Assembly: GCA_018873245.2 (NCBI GenBank)
Contig: JAEMBT020000001.1
Location: 10,942,220 to 11,006,219 of the forward strand
DNA length: 64,000 nt
Source: Archegozetes longisetosus
Lineage: Eukaryota > Arthropoda > Arachnida > Sarcoptiformes > Trhypochthoniidae
Reading direction: 5' to 3'
The notes beneath the pieces are model-generated. The model did not search any database and was not told the DNA's origin. It saw only the letters and a program-made list of their open reading frames with translations. The translations under genes were made by a program, and so were the position numbers. Shown here piece after piece: positions 1 to 11,502 of this stretch. Within the stretch, counting starts at the first letter, position 1; each line of letters begins with the position of its first letter.

Positions 1-349
1 CTTTAATTTTATCATATCCCTATGGAAAAGTTTTCAAATTAATCGCGCATATTTATTTATAAGAACTGGTCCTATTATACCTAATTCAATCAAATTAACA
101 CCACTTAATCAAAACAAGAGTAATATTAATAGTTGTTTACTTCCCAATAGGTTTAACCGAAAAAAATGAACATATGTTTAGTTTCACATTAAGAAACTTT
201 CTGTACTAATATACAAACTGATAAAATTATATATTAGATAAACAGCATTTATTCTGAAGAAAATAACACCACTTTAGATTTTTTAAAATTACCATTGAGT
301 CTTAACGAATTCACTCTTAACGAAAGCATTACTTTGAGATTCACAAAAA
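1..349. other. intergenic, 5' flank of cysteine-rich peptide gene
   Basis: AT-rich sequence with no coding potential that I can support on either strand. It holds the presumed promoter and 5' UTR of the small secreted-peptide gene that starts at 350. A weak TATA-like stretch lies near 225-235, but its distance from the start codon makes it unconvincing. Confidence 0.5.
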
Positions 350-760
350 ATGCGACTACTATTAATACTTGGCTTGTTGGCATTTCTTGTCACAAATGGT
401 AAGTCAGAACTTTTTAATTATACCATAAAACTTCTATGAAGTTGGATTTAGTTTTAGTTTTTTAGTATTACAACTGAATAAAACATATTAATAGCTACGG
501 CTCAACTGGAAAAGTGCGCTCCTTATGGACAAGAATGTGGTGGCGTCGCCAAAACTGCGTGTTGTGGGCAGTATAAATGTGTTACACACCTCAGTCCTAT
601 TGTTCGCATAAATGACACTGCAGTCGGACATTGTCTTGACTGTCCATTTGTCGGTGATCCGTGTTCTGAGGCCAAACCGTGTTGTAGCGTTACAGGACTT
701 GCTTGTTCGTATTCAACACAAAACAAAGACGGAACTTGCATGAACATTCTCAGAGGATAA
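350..760 (+). CDS. small secreted protein with two tandem cystine-knot-like modules
   Basis: Two exons, 350-398 and 495-760, separated by a 96-bp intron with GTAAGT donor and ATAG acceptor. The 104-residue product starts with a clear signal peptide (residues 1 to about 19, Leu-rich core, Ala-Thr-Ala before the mature part). Twelve cysteines follow at 24, 31, 39, 40, 45, 63 and 66, 73, 79, 80, 87, 98. Each set of six has the order C-x6-C-x(5-7)-CC-x(4-6)-C-x(10-17)-C, the spacing of inhibitor cystine knot (knottin) folds. The two modules are joined by only two residues. In arthropods such peptides serve as venom or salivary toxins, antimicrobials, protease inhibitors or cuticle-related proteins; the sequence does not tell which. 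An AATAAA signal at 821-826 fits the 3' end. I do not recognise the specific family. Confidence 0.8.
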
Positions 761-820
761 GTGAATAAATAAGTAATATAGATATTAACTATTTTTCTAA
801 TGACGAAAACATTTAACTCA

Positions 821-826
821 AATAAA
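821..826 (+). terminator. polyadenylation signal of the cystine-knot peptide gene
   Basis: A canonical AATAAA hexamer lies 61 bp after the TAA stop of the peptide gene, a normal 3' UTR distance. Another AATAAA occurs at about 764, just after the stop, and could be used instead. Confidence 0.5.
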
Positions 827-3403
827 ATTTCAACTTGCATTTAATGATCTAAAATCAAAACTATTTCGCTATCAACTGGCACTTTTAATTATGCTTTTAG
901 TTTCAAGTGTTTCCTTCATATTTACATTACCTATCTTATAAATTCTTTAACATTTTATCAATAGAAAATATAATAATCATTAAAAATTATATTCAATGTA
1001 ATGCTTTAATCAAGATTCAATAATATTTGTCACAACGGCTTTGGTGGCCGATGGATTCTCGTTATTAAATTATTAATAACTAAGTATAAAAAATTATAGT
1101 TAAAATGTTGTTCGAATAATTATTTAAATAGATCCAAAAAATATAATTGAATTGAACGGTTCGAAGGCAGGAATGAAAATGAATCCTGTTGCCCTCAACA
1201 GAAAGCTAGCTACTTGACCAACCACTTTGACGAATAAGGTGTGTTCACCATTGATTTAGATATCCATAGAAACAAATCAAATACATAAAACTTTTAATAA
1301 CTTTTAAATATAGAATTAGATGAAATTAGACAAAATGTAAATAAAATAAAATCATGACATTATCTCTGAAAACTTGAATTGATTTCTTAAGTAGAATATT
1401 GTTGTACTCTGACTATCAATTCTCTTAACTATACTATTTATTTGAAATAAAATTGGCTAATTTTGAGGCACTGATGAGCACCGAATATGTCAATTTTTAA
1501 GCGCCGGTTACCTACTGATTTTTAAAAAGAGAAATACCACTCTTATTAGTCATTACAAATATTTCGGTGTTAAACAATACATTCTTGTGTTAAAACATTA
1601 TTGAAAATTATTAGTCATGGTTGATATCAAAGGTATAATTTTTGTCATCTTTCGTAAATTATTCAAAAGTAAGAAATTCTGATTTATATGAGATATAAGT
1701 CAAGATAGAATAAATTAAATCAATAACTTTTGGTGTTCAGTAACTTCAACCACAGGTGTTCAAAACATTAAACTGGTTTTCTTAATCTCCTATCATTTGT
1801 AAAATAAATTCAATGTTTGAACTTCCAAAAAATATTTTTCCAAACACATTTTTCAAAATGAAAGTTGAAAACGGGATAACTAATTGTCCCATCTAGAGTT
1901 TTTGATCTGATGGGATTTCTGTCTTTCATCTTTAAAAAGACGGAACGGGTAGTCACCTTAGTAATAGATAACCTGGATTTCTTGAGTCGTAACCCAAACA
2001 AGTCTGATATAAACTAAGAGAGAATAGGTTAAGTCGCGAAGCTGTTACAGCTTTGTTCAAACTAGATTTGGTTTGGATTACAACTTGATAAGGCCAAGTT
2101 TACCCATTTTCGAGGGAGTTAGGTCTCGGCGGTCAGAAGTGATCAGGTTCGGGTTGGAAGTGGTTAAGTGTGATATCAAAATGTTCAGCTCGACAAACTG
2201 AATTCAATGGTGTATTGAATTGGAGATGGGGGTCGGGAACCCCTTTAGATCAATTAGCGCAGATTCTCCCTGATTTACCCTGATTTTGAACCTTACTACT
2301 TGATTTATAGCTCAATGCAAACCCACTTGGCGGTAGTCTCTAATTTATTATAGTTCATGTTGAACACCTCGTAAAATCACTTTTATTAATTACTTATAAT
2401 AATAAAATCAATCATAATAACTTAAGTTCATGAGAAGACTTTTTTGAGAGTCTATATTTCTATCTGACTTTAAAATATTAATCATTATATCATTTAAATC
2501 TAGTTTCATTTCAAAAGAATAAATTATGCAGAAAATGAGATCATGAATCATTTTGAACAAATTCGATTAGCTTATTTCCTAATGAAAATATGACACCGTA
2601 TAATTTATATGTAATGTTAAAGTTACTTATCTTCAGATTCATTTAAAGCTGTTCTAAAATTCTCTAAGCTATTTCGCTTTTAAGTAACCTTCAAATTGGT
2701 CTAAACGTTACTTAGTATAGGATAATAAATGAGACATGTTGATTAAATATTTTTCTCATGATAAAGTATATAATATTGGATAAATATTAGCTAAACCTGA
2801 TAAACTAAAAACCAAACTAGAATTAAAATATGAATGTCATTTGCAACAATCATTTAGTTATTTTCAGCGACAAAGTCAGTGGGCGGACCGAGTGGGCATA
2901 GGTCCATCCAACTCTAATCAGAAAAGAATCATGATTTAATCCCAGTATAATTTCTTTCTATGAAAGAGACTATAATTTTCATATAAACAAGTTTTAATTC
3001 TACAAATCTTTGAATCCCTATCAACTGATAGATATTCACTCAAATTTGCTATCATTTATAAAATGTTGTCAATATTGATCTGTCGCCCCTGTCCAATATT
3101 GTTGCATATACTTTTTTAGAGTAATTAATAAACAAACTCGTCAATTATATCATACATTTGTAATGCATTGTAATTGCATATACTTAGGAAGTGTGCAAAG
3201 TTTTCTTGTATAAATTTCAATGATTTATCAGACACAACTCGTTCGTCAAATGAATTAAGAGTTCATACGCTTAATTTATGTGTTTCCCCAGAAGAGTACT
3301 TCTCGAGTTAAGGCATTAAGGTTTTAATTACAACAAAAATTAAAATATTAGACATAAGAACAAAATATTATTTGTAAGAGATAACTTTTAAATTTAAAAT
3401 AAA
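827..3403. other. intergenic, no gene seen
   Basis: About 2.6 kb of AT-rich sequence. No reading frame resembles a known protein. The open frame on the minus strand at 1810-2001 has no motif or splice context. A B-box-like string near 1158 lacks a matching tRNA fold. The stretch at about 2030-2340 is slightly richer in G+C than its flanks but shows no recognisable structure. Confidence 0.5.
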
Positions 3404-5295
3404 CTAATTTAAACAATAGGAGACTCCATCGGGAACAATACCGGCTAGTTTCCAATACCGACATCTAAGTATTCTTGCGGAAGCTTTAGGTTGACGTTCG
3501 CGAGTGAATATACCTTTCTTATTGCCAATAACTCGAGTAATCTGCTCGGCAGTCATGAAATCGGAAAAAATCCAAATGTGCTCGCCAACGAAGAATCCTT
3601 TAGCTATGAGTTCATCGAATGATTTATGGTATTCCATCATAAACTCTGCTTGATAATCCTCTGAGAATACGAAGGGCGGATCCTGATGAAGACCAGCGAC
3701 TGTGTCGGTCCCATATTCTGATATCATGACTGGCTTCTTATAATTTAAGTGCCAATTCTCTAAATCGGTTGGTATTTGCTTTCGAATAACCTGAGGATAA
3801 CCGGTGTCCTGATACCAACCCCAGTATCGATTGACCATTAATACATCTAAAACTTCACACATTTTATCCCCTTTACTGCCATGACCTGATGCACCTGTTA
3901 TTGGTCTTGTGTTGTCCAGACTTCTTGTATGCGCTACAACTTTCTTGAAGTATTCCTCTGCAACCTGTTTACCAGAATCAGGTTCATTAGCGATTGACCA
4001 CATGACCACTGATGGGCGGTTTTGTCTCTTTGGATCATTTCTGTGATAGTTTGCAAGTGTTGCTTAAGTAAAGTGTCTCCAAATCCAGTTAATCCAACTG
4101 CAGGACATTCTACGATTACAGCTATTCCCTGAGCGTCGGCCTGATCCATTAATTCTTCCGAATAGGGATAATGCGAAGTACGGAAAGAATTAGCGCCAAT
4201 CCATTTGATTAGATTGAAGTCTTTTATTATGATCGGCAAATCCAGACCTTTTCCTCTGATGTTTGCGTCTTCATGTTTGCCGAAACCTCTGAAATAGAAT
4301 GGCTTTCCGTTTATCAGTACTGATGACTGTTTTGCTTCAACAGTTCTGATACCAACTTTCAAGTAATAAGTATCGATAATTTTTCCGCTATCTATGAGTG
4401 AAACTTTCAAAGTGTACTGATATCCAGGATTAGGATTTGAAGTGTAGGGCCACCAAAACGTTGCATTTGGTATAGTTATCGTTCCATTAAAGCCTTTGTG
4501 ATTAATCGAAACCTTTTTTCCATCTTTATCTAACACATCAACATTGCATTCAGGTTTAGTAGTACTTTCGCTATGAGTTACGGAATAGTTGATTATTCCA
4601 GTGTTTGAGTCTTTGATTGAAGTTGTCACAGTTATATCGTCGATATGATCGTGCGGGAGGGCATATAAGAACACACTTCTGTGAATACCGGCATAGTTGA
4701 AAAAATCGAAATGAGTGTCTGTCTCATAGAATCCTTTGGGATACAGATTAGTATCATTTTTGTAGACAATCGAACCCTGAGGTACAGTTGTGGATGAAAG
4801 TATATTATTGACTGCGACAGTAACTAGGTTAGTGTCTCCGTATTTGAGCTCTTTTGTGACATAAGCTTCAAATGGTAAATGACCACCGGTGTGGTTCAGA
4901 ACTGATATTCCGTTTAGGTACACGATTGTTTCGTAGTGAGCACTTCCGAAGCGAAGTGTTACCGATTTGCCGTTCCATGTATTAGAAACGAAAAATGACA
5001 GATCATACCAGACCCAACCAGCGTAGTCTCGGATTTCACGACTTTGTGTTATATCATTAAAACTTGATGGCACAGGCATTGGAATGACTTCGCCTGTGAG
5101 ATGGAGAGGTTTGGAATACCATTTCTGTGTGAAACCAATTTTCTGGTCCTCATTCAGGGGTATAATTCGGAAATTCCAGATCCCATCCAAAAGCTTCACT
5201 TCTCGAGTTTCAGATTCACGCGGATATAGTCTTATTTTTGCTGCCCACACATTACATGCTAATGTAACGAAAAGAATCAATTTATAAAAATTCAT
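3404..5295 (-). CDS. beta-glucuronidase (GH2), one-base frameshift
   Basis: Lysosomal or secreted exo-enzyme that removes terminal beta-glucuronic acid from glycosaminoglycans and conjugates. I chose the ATG at 5295 because it begins a signal peptide (18 residues, core LILFVTLA). The GH2 sugar-binding domain follows (YAGWVWYD near residue 95), then the immunoglobulin-like domain, then the TIM barrel with FGKHEDANIRGKG and GANSFRTSHYPYSEE. The general acid/base Glu lies in WSIANEP (about residue 438) and the nucleophile in ISEYGTDT (about 527), matching the spacing of animal beta-glucuronidases. Both halves are intact, but the frame breaks at 4020-4023, where a run of four T (A on the coding strand) needs a fifth. 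Corrected length is about 630 residues, normal for the family. No intron is visible. It is either a sequencing error in a homopolymer or a very young pseudogene. Confidence 0.9.
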
Positions 5296-6573
5296 TATTG
5301 AATGATCACCATAAGTGCTTACTGTCACTGTCTTATGAAGCTCTGCAAAGGCATTAAAATAGTCACTTCTTAAGTATTTTTTCCAGTTTAATCATAATAC
5401 TGTTCAATGTTCAACAACATTTGAAAATTTAGTTTAGGTATAAGCGAAGATGTACTTAAGTCTTATATCTTATTAATATAGATAAGATTTAATTAAAAAA
5501 AAGTAAAGTATTAGACCATTTTTAGATCGATGTTAAGGCATTTATAGATCGTACGAACAGTTGATTAACTAAGTAAAATATTTTGTATTATTTAAGGATG
5601 TAATTCACTCATTTGACGAATAAAAGAAAGTTCATATTCTGTTTTAATACTACACGTTAATTCTCTTCATTTGTAAAAATATTCGGATTAGACATTTTCA
5701 GTTAAATTGTAATGAATGGCTTAAAGATTGTAACTCAGTTAAAACTAAATATCTTTCGTCTTTTATTCGCCAAATTAGTGAATTACCCACTTCAGTCATA
5801 CAAAACAGTATACTTATTGCAATTGAACAACTTGTCAGAAGATCCATATAATAACAATAATATAAACACGAAGAGATTATAACATTATCGCATTGAGTGT
5901 TTATTAACTGATATCTTACAACTATTTACCCCTGCTGTGCTGTTTATAACTTGAGACTAATCAAGAGCCAAATCATTAACCTTGATCTTAAAGAAATTGC
6001 AAAGAAATGAAAGGTAAATAATTAATACTATAATTTGATGTTTTCTTAAATGTGATAAATCTATAATCCTATTAATGGTACTAAATGTGTAAAAGTTACA
6101 GAATATACACAATATATTTTCATAGAAACTCCACATTTATATATATTCAAATACAGTTTTTGCTTTAAATGTTACAATTTTTCTAAAGATTAAGATATTA
6201 ATTTAGAATTTTTCATTAAAATAATTAATAGAAGTTCATAATATAGAGCTTTATAATATAGATCAAGTTATAATGTTGTGGGATCTTTTAATGCTATGAT
6301 TAAATAATTCCTTTGAAGCGAACTATGTAAAAATTCCAATATAACTTTTGAGTTAGCGATTAGGATAATTTAATCTATGTTTATAAGAAGAATGAATACC
6401 TAGTACCATAGAAAAAGATTAATACTTTCCAAACTTTCATTTCATACTAACTTATCTACGAATAACACGAAAATTCATAAATATCTCAGTTCATAGTTTT
6501 TCATAAGTTATAAAGGTTTTTAATTGAATAGTTGAAGAGAACTATTAGTGATAGATATAAATTGATATCCATA
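5296..6573. other. intergenic, 5' flank of beta-glucuronidase
   Basis: AT-rich, no gene seen. On the minus strand a CCTTTGCAG string about 55 bp upstream of the beta-glucuronidase start could be the acceptor of a 5' UTR intron. Nothing else recognisable before the Tigger element. Confidence 0.4.
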
Positions 6574-6575
6574 TA

Positions 6576-8615
6576 CAGTTGAAACTCTTTATTAGCAAGT
6601 CCTGTATAAGCAAGATTTCGATATTAGCAGTGATTTTAAAAGTAAATAAGCTCCTTGTATTAAAATAGGCTTATTTTTGTTCCATATAAGCAAACCCTTT
6701 ATAAGCAAAATTTCATTTTAAGCAATACTTTTAAAGCCAAAACAGGTGCAGATTTCGGTTTATAACCAAAACTTTCCAAGAAATTCAAAAATTTAATTAA
6801 GTCCTTTTACTGACCAATCAAATAGTCTTTGTTTAACTTTTGTAAAGTTAACATATCTGTTAGAAAAACGCGTTATTAAAGTTTCATTTCATTTCATTTT
6901 GAGTTTGAATTAGTTTGTAATGAGTACAATTAAAAGAAAACGGGGATCTATCCCAATCAATATCAAATATAAAGTTATAAGTGATGCTGAAAAGGGCATA
7001 AAATATAAAGAAATTGTTAAAACTTATGCTTTAAACGGTGAATATCAAATTTCTAAGTGGATTAAAGATAAAAATAAAATTATTAAAGCCTTTCATTCAA
7101 AATCAACAACAAATAAATTTCGTGTCCGAAACCCAAAATTTCAATAGAAGATGCTTTATTAACTTTTGTGGAAAATATTTCTAAAAAACAAATATTCCTA
7201 TAAATGGTATTTTATTACAAGAAAAAGCACTCGAATTTGCTAAAAAATTTAACATTAGCGAAGATGAATTTAAAGGAAGCAATGGCTGGTTTAGAAAATT
7301 TATAGCTCTCAATGAAATAGTTTACAAAACAATATGTGGTGAATCTGCTTTTGTTAATCAAAATGTGGTCGAAGATTGGATTAATAATAAGTTACCGTTA
7401 ATTATTGCAGGATATGACAAGAAAGATATTTATAATGCGGACGAAAGTGGACTGTTTTGGAGAGCATTGCCTGATAAAACATTTTGTTTTAAAGGTGACA
7501 CTTGTAAAGGCATTAGAAGATCAAAAGAAAGATTTACATTTTTAGTGATTTGCAATTGGGATGAATCTGATAAAAGAACAATAACTGTCATTGGGAAGTC
7601 TAAAAATCCTAAATCTTTTAAAAAAGTTAAAACTTTACCTGTAAGGTATTACTCTAATAAGACTGCATGGATGCAGTCCGACATTTTCACTAAAGTTTTA
7701 AACAAGTGGAATAAGAACTTAATAAAAGAAAACAGAAAAATTATATTATTTATTGATAACTGCAGCGCTCATCCTAACTTATACTTATCAAATATCAAAC
7801 TTGAGTACTTCCCTCCAAATTGCACATCAACTTTACAGCCATTAGATCAAGGAATAATAAAGAACATTAAAGTAAAATATCGGCATAAAATTGTTAGAAA
7901 ATTATTAGATTTGTATAATCGCAATAAAACTCCAGATATAAACTTTATAGATTTATATGATTCTGTATGTTATTTGCAAACTGCATGGATGAATGTAAAA
8001 CAGTCAAAAATTGAAAACTGCTTTCGAAAGAGTGGCTTTAATTACAAGTAAATACCACTATTATAGAATGTGCTGCAGAGGAAGAATCAGATTCAGATGA
8101 ATATTCTGGTTTAGAAGAGATAATATCTGAGGAGGACTTTAATAATTATGTCGATATTGATAATCATTTGGACACGCGTGAAAAATTAACAGAACAAATT
8201 ATTGATCAAATGATTGAAAAATATGCATTGAATGAAAGTACTGACGAAGAAAGTGAAATTGATTCTGATAATGAATATATTGATTCGAATGAACAAATTA
8301 TTAATAACGCAGAAGCTTCAGATATGATTCACAAACTAAGTTTTTTCTTCAAAAGAAGGAACAGATGATATGTTGACTTTACTTAACAAGTTGGATAATA
8401 ATATTTTAAAATTTTCGAAATTTTCAACAGACTAAAATTTCTGACTATTTTTCTTAAATTTGTATAAGAAATTTTATTATTTTGAAATAAATAAACTTTT
8501 TTGTGAGGTTGTCCTGAGTTATTGATTTTTGTGTAATTTTCCATATAAGCAAATTTTCGTTTTAAGCAACTTTTTTTTAGAAAAATTACGACTTGCTTAT
8601 AAAGAGTTTCAACTG
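6576..8615 (+). mobile_element. Tigger/pogo-type DNA transposon, full length
   Basis: A 2,040-bp element bounded by inverted repeats of about 26 bp: it begins CAGTTGAAACTCTTTAT and ends with the near-perfect reverse complement (one mismatch), CAG...CTG termini as in pogo/Tigger elements. It is flanked on both sides by the TA target duplication (6574-6575 and 8616-8617). Subterminal GTATAAGCAA-like motifs recur inside both ends. The interior carries a decayed transposase on the plus strand. Complete ends and a nearly intact reading frame suggest a fairly recent insertion. Confidence 0.92.
6920..8433 (+). pseudogene. Tigger-type transposase, frameshifted
   Basis: Starts at ATG 6920 with a CENP-B/psq-like helix-turn-helix (about 6950-7110). 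A central DNA-binding region is readable at 7200-7360, and a DDE_1 catalytic domain at 7365-8050. The catalytic Asp residues are in YNADESG, LFIDNCSAH and QPLDQGI, with 29 residues between the last two, as in Tigger-type DDD transposases. The frame is broken at least four times: near 7137, near 7190, near 8050 and near 8340. Reading across the breaks restores an acidic tail and a C-terminus ending about 8433. It cannot make full-length transposase as it stands, although the catalytic domain is open. Confidence 0.88.
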
Positions 8616-8617
8616 TA

Positions 8618-8697
8618 TTACATGCCGCCAAAAGTCTTTGCAAATTTTATCAATCATTGTGTCGTGTGCGAAAGTTGGCAAAGCTTTTGGTATGTAA
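8618..8697. mobile_element. short hairpin element (MITE), copy 1
   Basis: About 80 bp, nearly all inverted repeat: it starts TTACATGCCGCCAAAAGTC and ends with a diverged reverse complement (GGTATGTAA). The Tigger element sits exactly against its left edge, so Tigger inserted at the TA bordering this element. The core CAAAAGTCTTTG resembles the inverted repeats of the mariner element at 26352-28260, suggesting a mariner-derived non-autonomous element. A second copy lies at 62209-62287. Confidence 0.6.
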
Positions 8698-9541
8698 AAT
8701 ATTGAAACCGAATATGGAATCAACTATGCATTAATAGTTTTTAAAATATTTTTAAATTTTTCTTATTTCGTAGTCACACATTAATGACCAACGTACTGCA
8801 TATTCAAGTTCAAGCTCTGTACATATATTTCTAAACAAACCCAAGTTTTCAGCATGTCGAACATTATATGAAGTTATTGAAACTTGAGATGAACTGAACT
8901 CTACGATTGTCTTGAATGAAAGACTGCTTTGAGTACGGTTTCAATGTATTGTGGAAAATCATGTGTTCATTCAGTGTCGTAGCTAGGCTTTCGGTCTGAA
9001 TGGACTAAAAGTTTAAAATTAAATGCTCTGATTTTTTTTTGAGGTAAACGGGGATTCACAATGAAATATGAATCTGATAATCTGTTTCAAAACTTTCATT
9101 CACGTTTAACGATAAGCAATCAATTAGTGTATCGCATAATTGCGATCTCAAAACTTTTTTAAATTATTTTTTATTATAGACATACAATTCAATTTTTAAA
9201 AATATCTTTGGGAATGCTATAGTCTCCAGACTCTTTCGATAGCTACAGTTGTGAGTTCATTTAGAAAAATATGTACAAAGCTTTGGTCTCTCTGATCAAA
9301 ATCAGCCTAAAATTAATCATTTCAAAATTCCAATAAATAAAACAATAATATAATGTTGATAAGAATTTGAAGAATAGAATTTGTCTTTGGAAATACTGTT
9401 TGACATATAACAAACAAAATTTTTTGTAAAGTTAAATCTTACTCTAATTTTTAAAGAGGGCTTCGATGAAATACTAATTAATAAAATTTCACATTAAATT
9501 AAATTTTTTAAAATCTAGATGACAAAGCTTATCCTTAACAG

Positions 9542-10557
9542 TTACTTATCAGAGCCAATCGACAAGCTAACTATATCAGTTCGTATGATTTCGCGGCTGA
9601 TAGACGAGGCTATTGTGTTATGTTTGACAATTCGGAGTTCGAAAATATCCAATTAAATAGATATGGATCAATTGTCGATAGAGAAAGCTTTGAGTATGTA
9701 TTCAGTAAACTGAATTATGATACTCACATTGAATCAAATTTAACTTCAAAACAGATTCGTTCAAAATTGGAGGAATTAAGGAGAAGCTTATCGATGAAGC
9801 CCTTAACATATAATGTTTTTATTGCTATATTTATGAGTCATGGCAAGCAATCACTTATAAGAGGAACAGAAAAAGATAACGCTTCTATTTATATCAATGA
9901 AATCATGAATAAATTCTCAAGAGAAAATTGCAGTTTATTGACCGGGATTCCTAAAATATTTATCGTTATTGCTTGTCGTGGAGGTATTATTAACAAAGTT
10001 TCCAATGTAAATTACAAAATTAATATCTTTAGACAACAGAGATAACGGAGTCCTCTATCATCCATCCAAAGATGACGAAGAACAAATGAGTGATTATGAT
10101 TTCGACTAACAATTATATCATGAAAACTTTCTCATATGCTTCTCAACAATTTTTGGTAAGAAATTTAAAGAGTATTAACCAATATTACCGTAATGTTCGG
10201 GATAGCAGAGTTTTCCGATGTGAGCACTTATTATAAGAAAAAGAATACAAATTTAGAAAAGATTTACAATAAATTTTCTCAAATAATTTAATTAATAACT
10301 TCATAAAAACTATACACATCAGATTTTGAGTTATTCTTTCAATTCTTTTGCTAAAACTATGACTAAATTCTTATTCTAAAGGTTATAAATCAATTCGTTC
10401 GACAAGAAAAGGTACTTGGTTTGGATCAATTTTGGCTAAAAATATCAGAAAATATTCCAAAGATCATGAGTTTGAGTATATCTTGAAGCAATCACAGAGA
10501 GACATCTCGAAGTTGATGTATAAAATCGTTAATAAAAATCTAAGAAACCTGAGATAA
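9542..10557 (+). pseudogene. caspase-like cysteine protease, copy 1, premature stop
   Basis: Three exons are readable: about 9542-9983, 10033-10155 and 10382-10557, with introns of 49 and 226 bp. Caspase hallmarks in order: DRRGYCVMF, the large-subunit GSIVDRESF strand, the His motif SHGK, and the active-site Cys motif IACRGD completed only when the 49-bp intron is removed. The small-subunit region continues with ENFLICYSTIFG then STRKGTWFGS. A TAA at 10107-10109 interrupts the segment joining large and small subunits; the other copy has CAA there. No prodomain or clean start codon is visible upstream. The product could at most be a truncated large subunit, so I call it a pseudogene. Prodomain exons could lie outside the recognisable part. 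Confidence 0.8.
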
Positions 10558-10646
10558 GAAAGCAAAGTATTTCATGGTTTGCAAACAATGTGTTCAAAAT
10601 GATTTTTTAACGAAACAGAGATCGAATAGTATCATGTACAGTTCTG

Positions 10647-11012
10647 ATGACATTTATGATATGTCAGAACAAAACAAATTATGATTTTGATGAGAAGACA
10701 ATCAAAAGTGATTTTGTCTCTCATCACGATAAAACACTTTTTTTTCGTTATTTAGGTTTTGATGTCAACTGTTATTCAAATAAAACCAATGAAGAAATGT
10801 CTGAGATAATTGATTTGACGAAAGTTAAGCGATGTTCGGCATTTGTTGCAGATTTTCTTTCTCATGGAACTGAGTCTTCTATTGTTAACTCAAAAGATGT
10901 ACACGTGCTTATATCTGAAATGGTTAGAAAAGTATCTAATTCAGAATGTCAAAACCTTATTGGAAAACTAGAAATTATAATTTTGAGTCCAATCTATGAA
11001 CGTATTTATTAG
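10647..11012 (+). pseudogene. caspase-like large-subunit fragment
   Basis: An open frame of 121 residues matches the centre of a caspase large subunit: YLGFDVNCYSNKT, then FVADFLSHGTES (catalytic His region), then a degraded Cys strand (LIGKLEIIILSPIY) where the Cys motif should be. It lacks the Arg-Gly start of the domain, the catalytic Cys and the small subunit. It lies about 90 bp after the caspase-like pseudogene and differs clearly from it, so it is a separate, older tandem copy. Non-catalytic if expressed. Confidence 0.65.
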
Positions 11013-11117
11013 GATATATAAAGAAAATCAAGATAGAGGCAAAGATTTTACAAGCTCATTAATATTTTTGCTAAAGTCTACAGAGCAATACTAGTTTCTC
11101 ATTGCATTATAATTATA

Positions 11118-11350
11118 TCACTTCTTAATATAAATAATAAAATGTTACATACAAATAATTAAATGTATGAGTCTACTACTAAACAACTAAAGATAAAATG
11201 TCCAAATCATAAAATCTAATTTTTTAAAATCGAAAGTTTCTTTTAATCTAAAATATGTTATCCGAAACATATATTGTCGAAAAAGAATATATTGACGACT
11301 AATTAAACGAAGTTCTTATAGTCTAAAATCATTTTAAAGGAATCTTATAA
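11118..11350. repeat. dispersed repeat, inverted match at 20845-21045
   Basis: Roughly 11165-11345 is the reverse complement of 20845-21040. Shared strings include GAGTCTACTACTAAACAACTAA and the block around GTTCTTATAGTCTAAAAT read on the opposite strand. A short direct match (ATCACTTCTTAATATAAATA) precedes both copies. No coding sense. Probably two insertions of one non-autonomous element. Confidence 0.6.
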
Positions 11351-11495
11351 TACAGTATTTTTCACTTCAATTTGTATCTATTGGATTGCATTTGCGAAAC
11401 ACACAACTAGCTTTAAAAAAGAGCTACTGGTTCGACAGGGTTTGGGTTTACATTACAAATAGCAATGCAATAGATCCAAATTGAACTGAAAACAT
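11348..11495. repeat. copy of the 130-bp repeat family, hairpin form
   Basis: The segment 11392-11495 is the reverse complement of the 130-bp unit found twice at 14321-14580 (shared GGTTTGGGTTTACATTACAA). The start of the same unit is present in direct orientation at 11348-11380, so the stretch can fold back on itself. No coding sense. Confidence 0.65.
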
Positions 11496-11502
11496 TGTAA
11501 AA

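Larger units (their letters stand above)
8618..10560. repeat. segmental duplication, copy 1 (with caspase-like gene)
   Basis: This stretch is repeated in the same orientation at 62209-64000, where the window ends while the match is still running. The copies are very similar along their whole length, including non-coding parts, introns and the caspase-like exons. Copy 1 holds about 75 bp (near 8996-9073) missing from copy 2. The match begins at the short hairpin element in both copies, so an element-mediated event is possible. Confidence 0.85.

Noticed and set aside
523..840. Minus-strand open frame of 105 codons
   Set aside because: Antisense to the cystine-knot peptide gene, which explains it through its Cys codon bias.
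1150..1210. tRNA-like B box (GGTTCGAAGG)
   Set aside because: The conserved C of the B box is missing, and no acceptor stem or anticodon arm can be drawn on either strand.
1810..2001. Minus-strand open frame of 63 codons
   Set aside because: No motif, no splice context and no repeat partner; expected by chance in AT-rich DNA.
5084..5287. Plus-strand open frame
   Set aside because: Antisense of the beta-glucuronidase N-terminus.
8383..8643. Minus-strand open frame of 86 codons
   Set aside because: Covers the 3' end of the Tigger element and its inverted repeat; antisense by-product.
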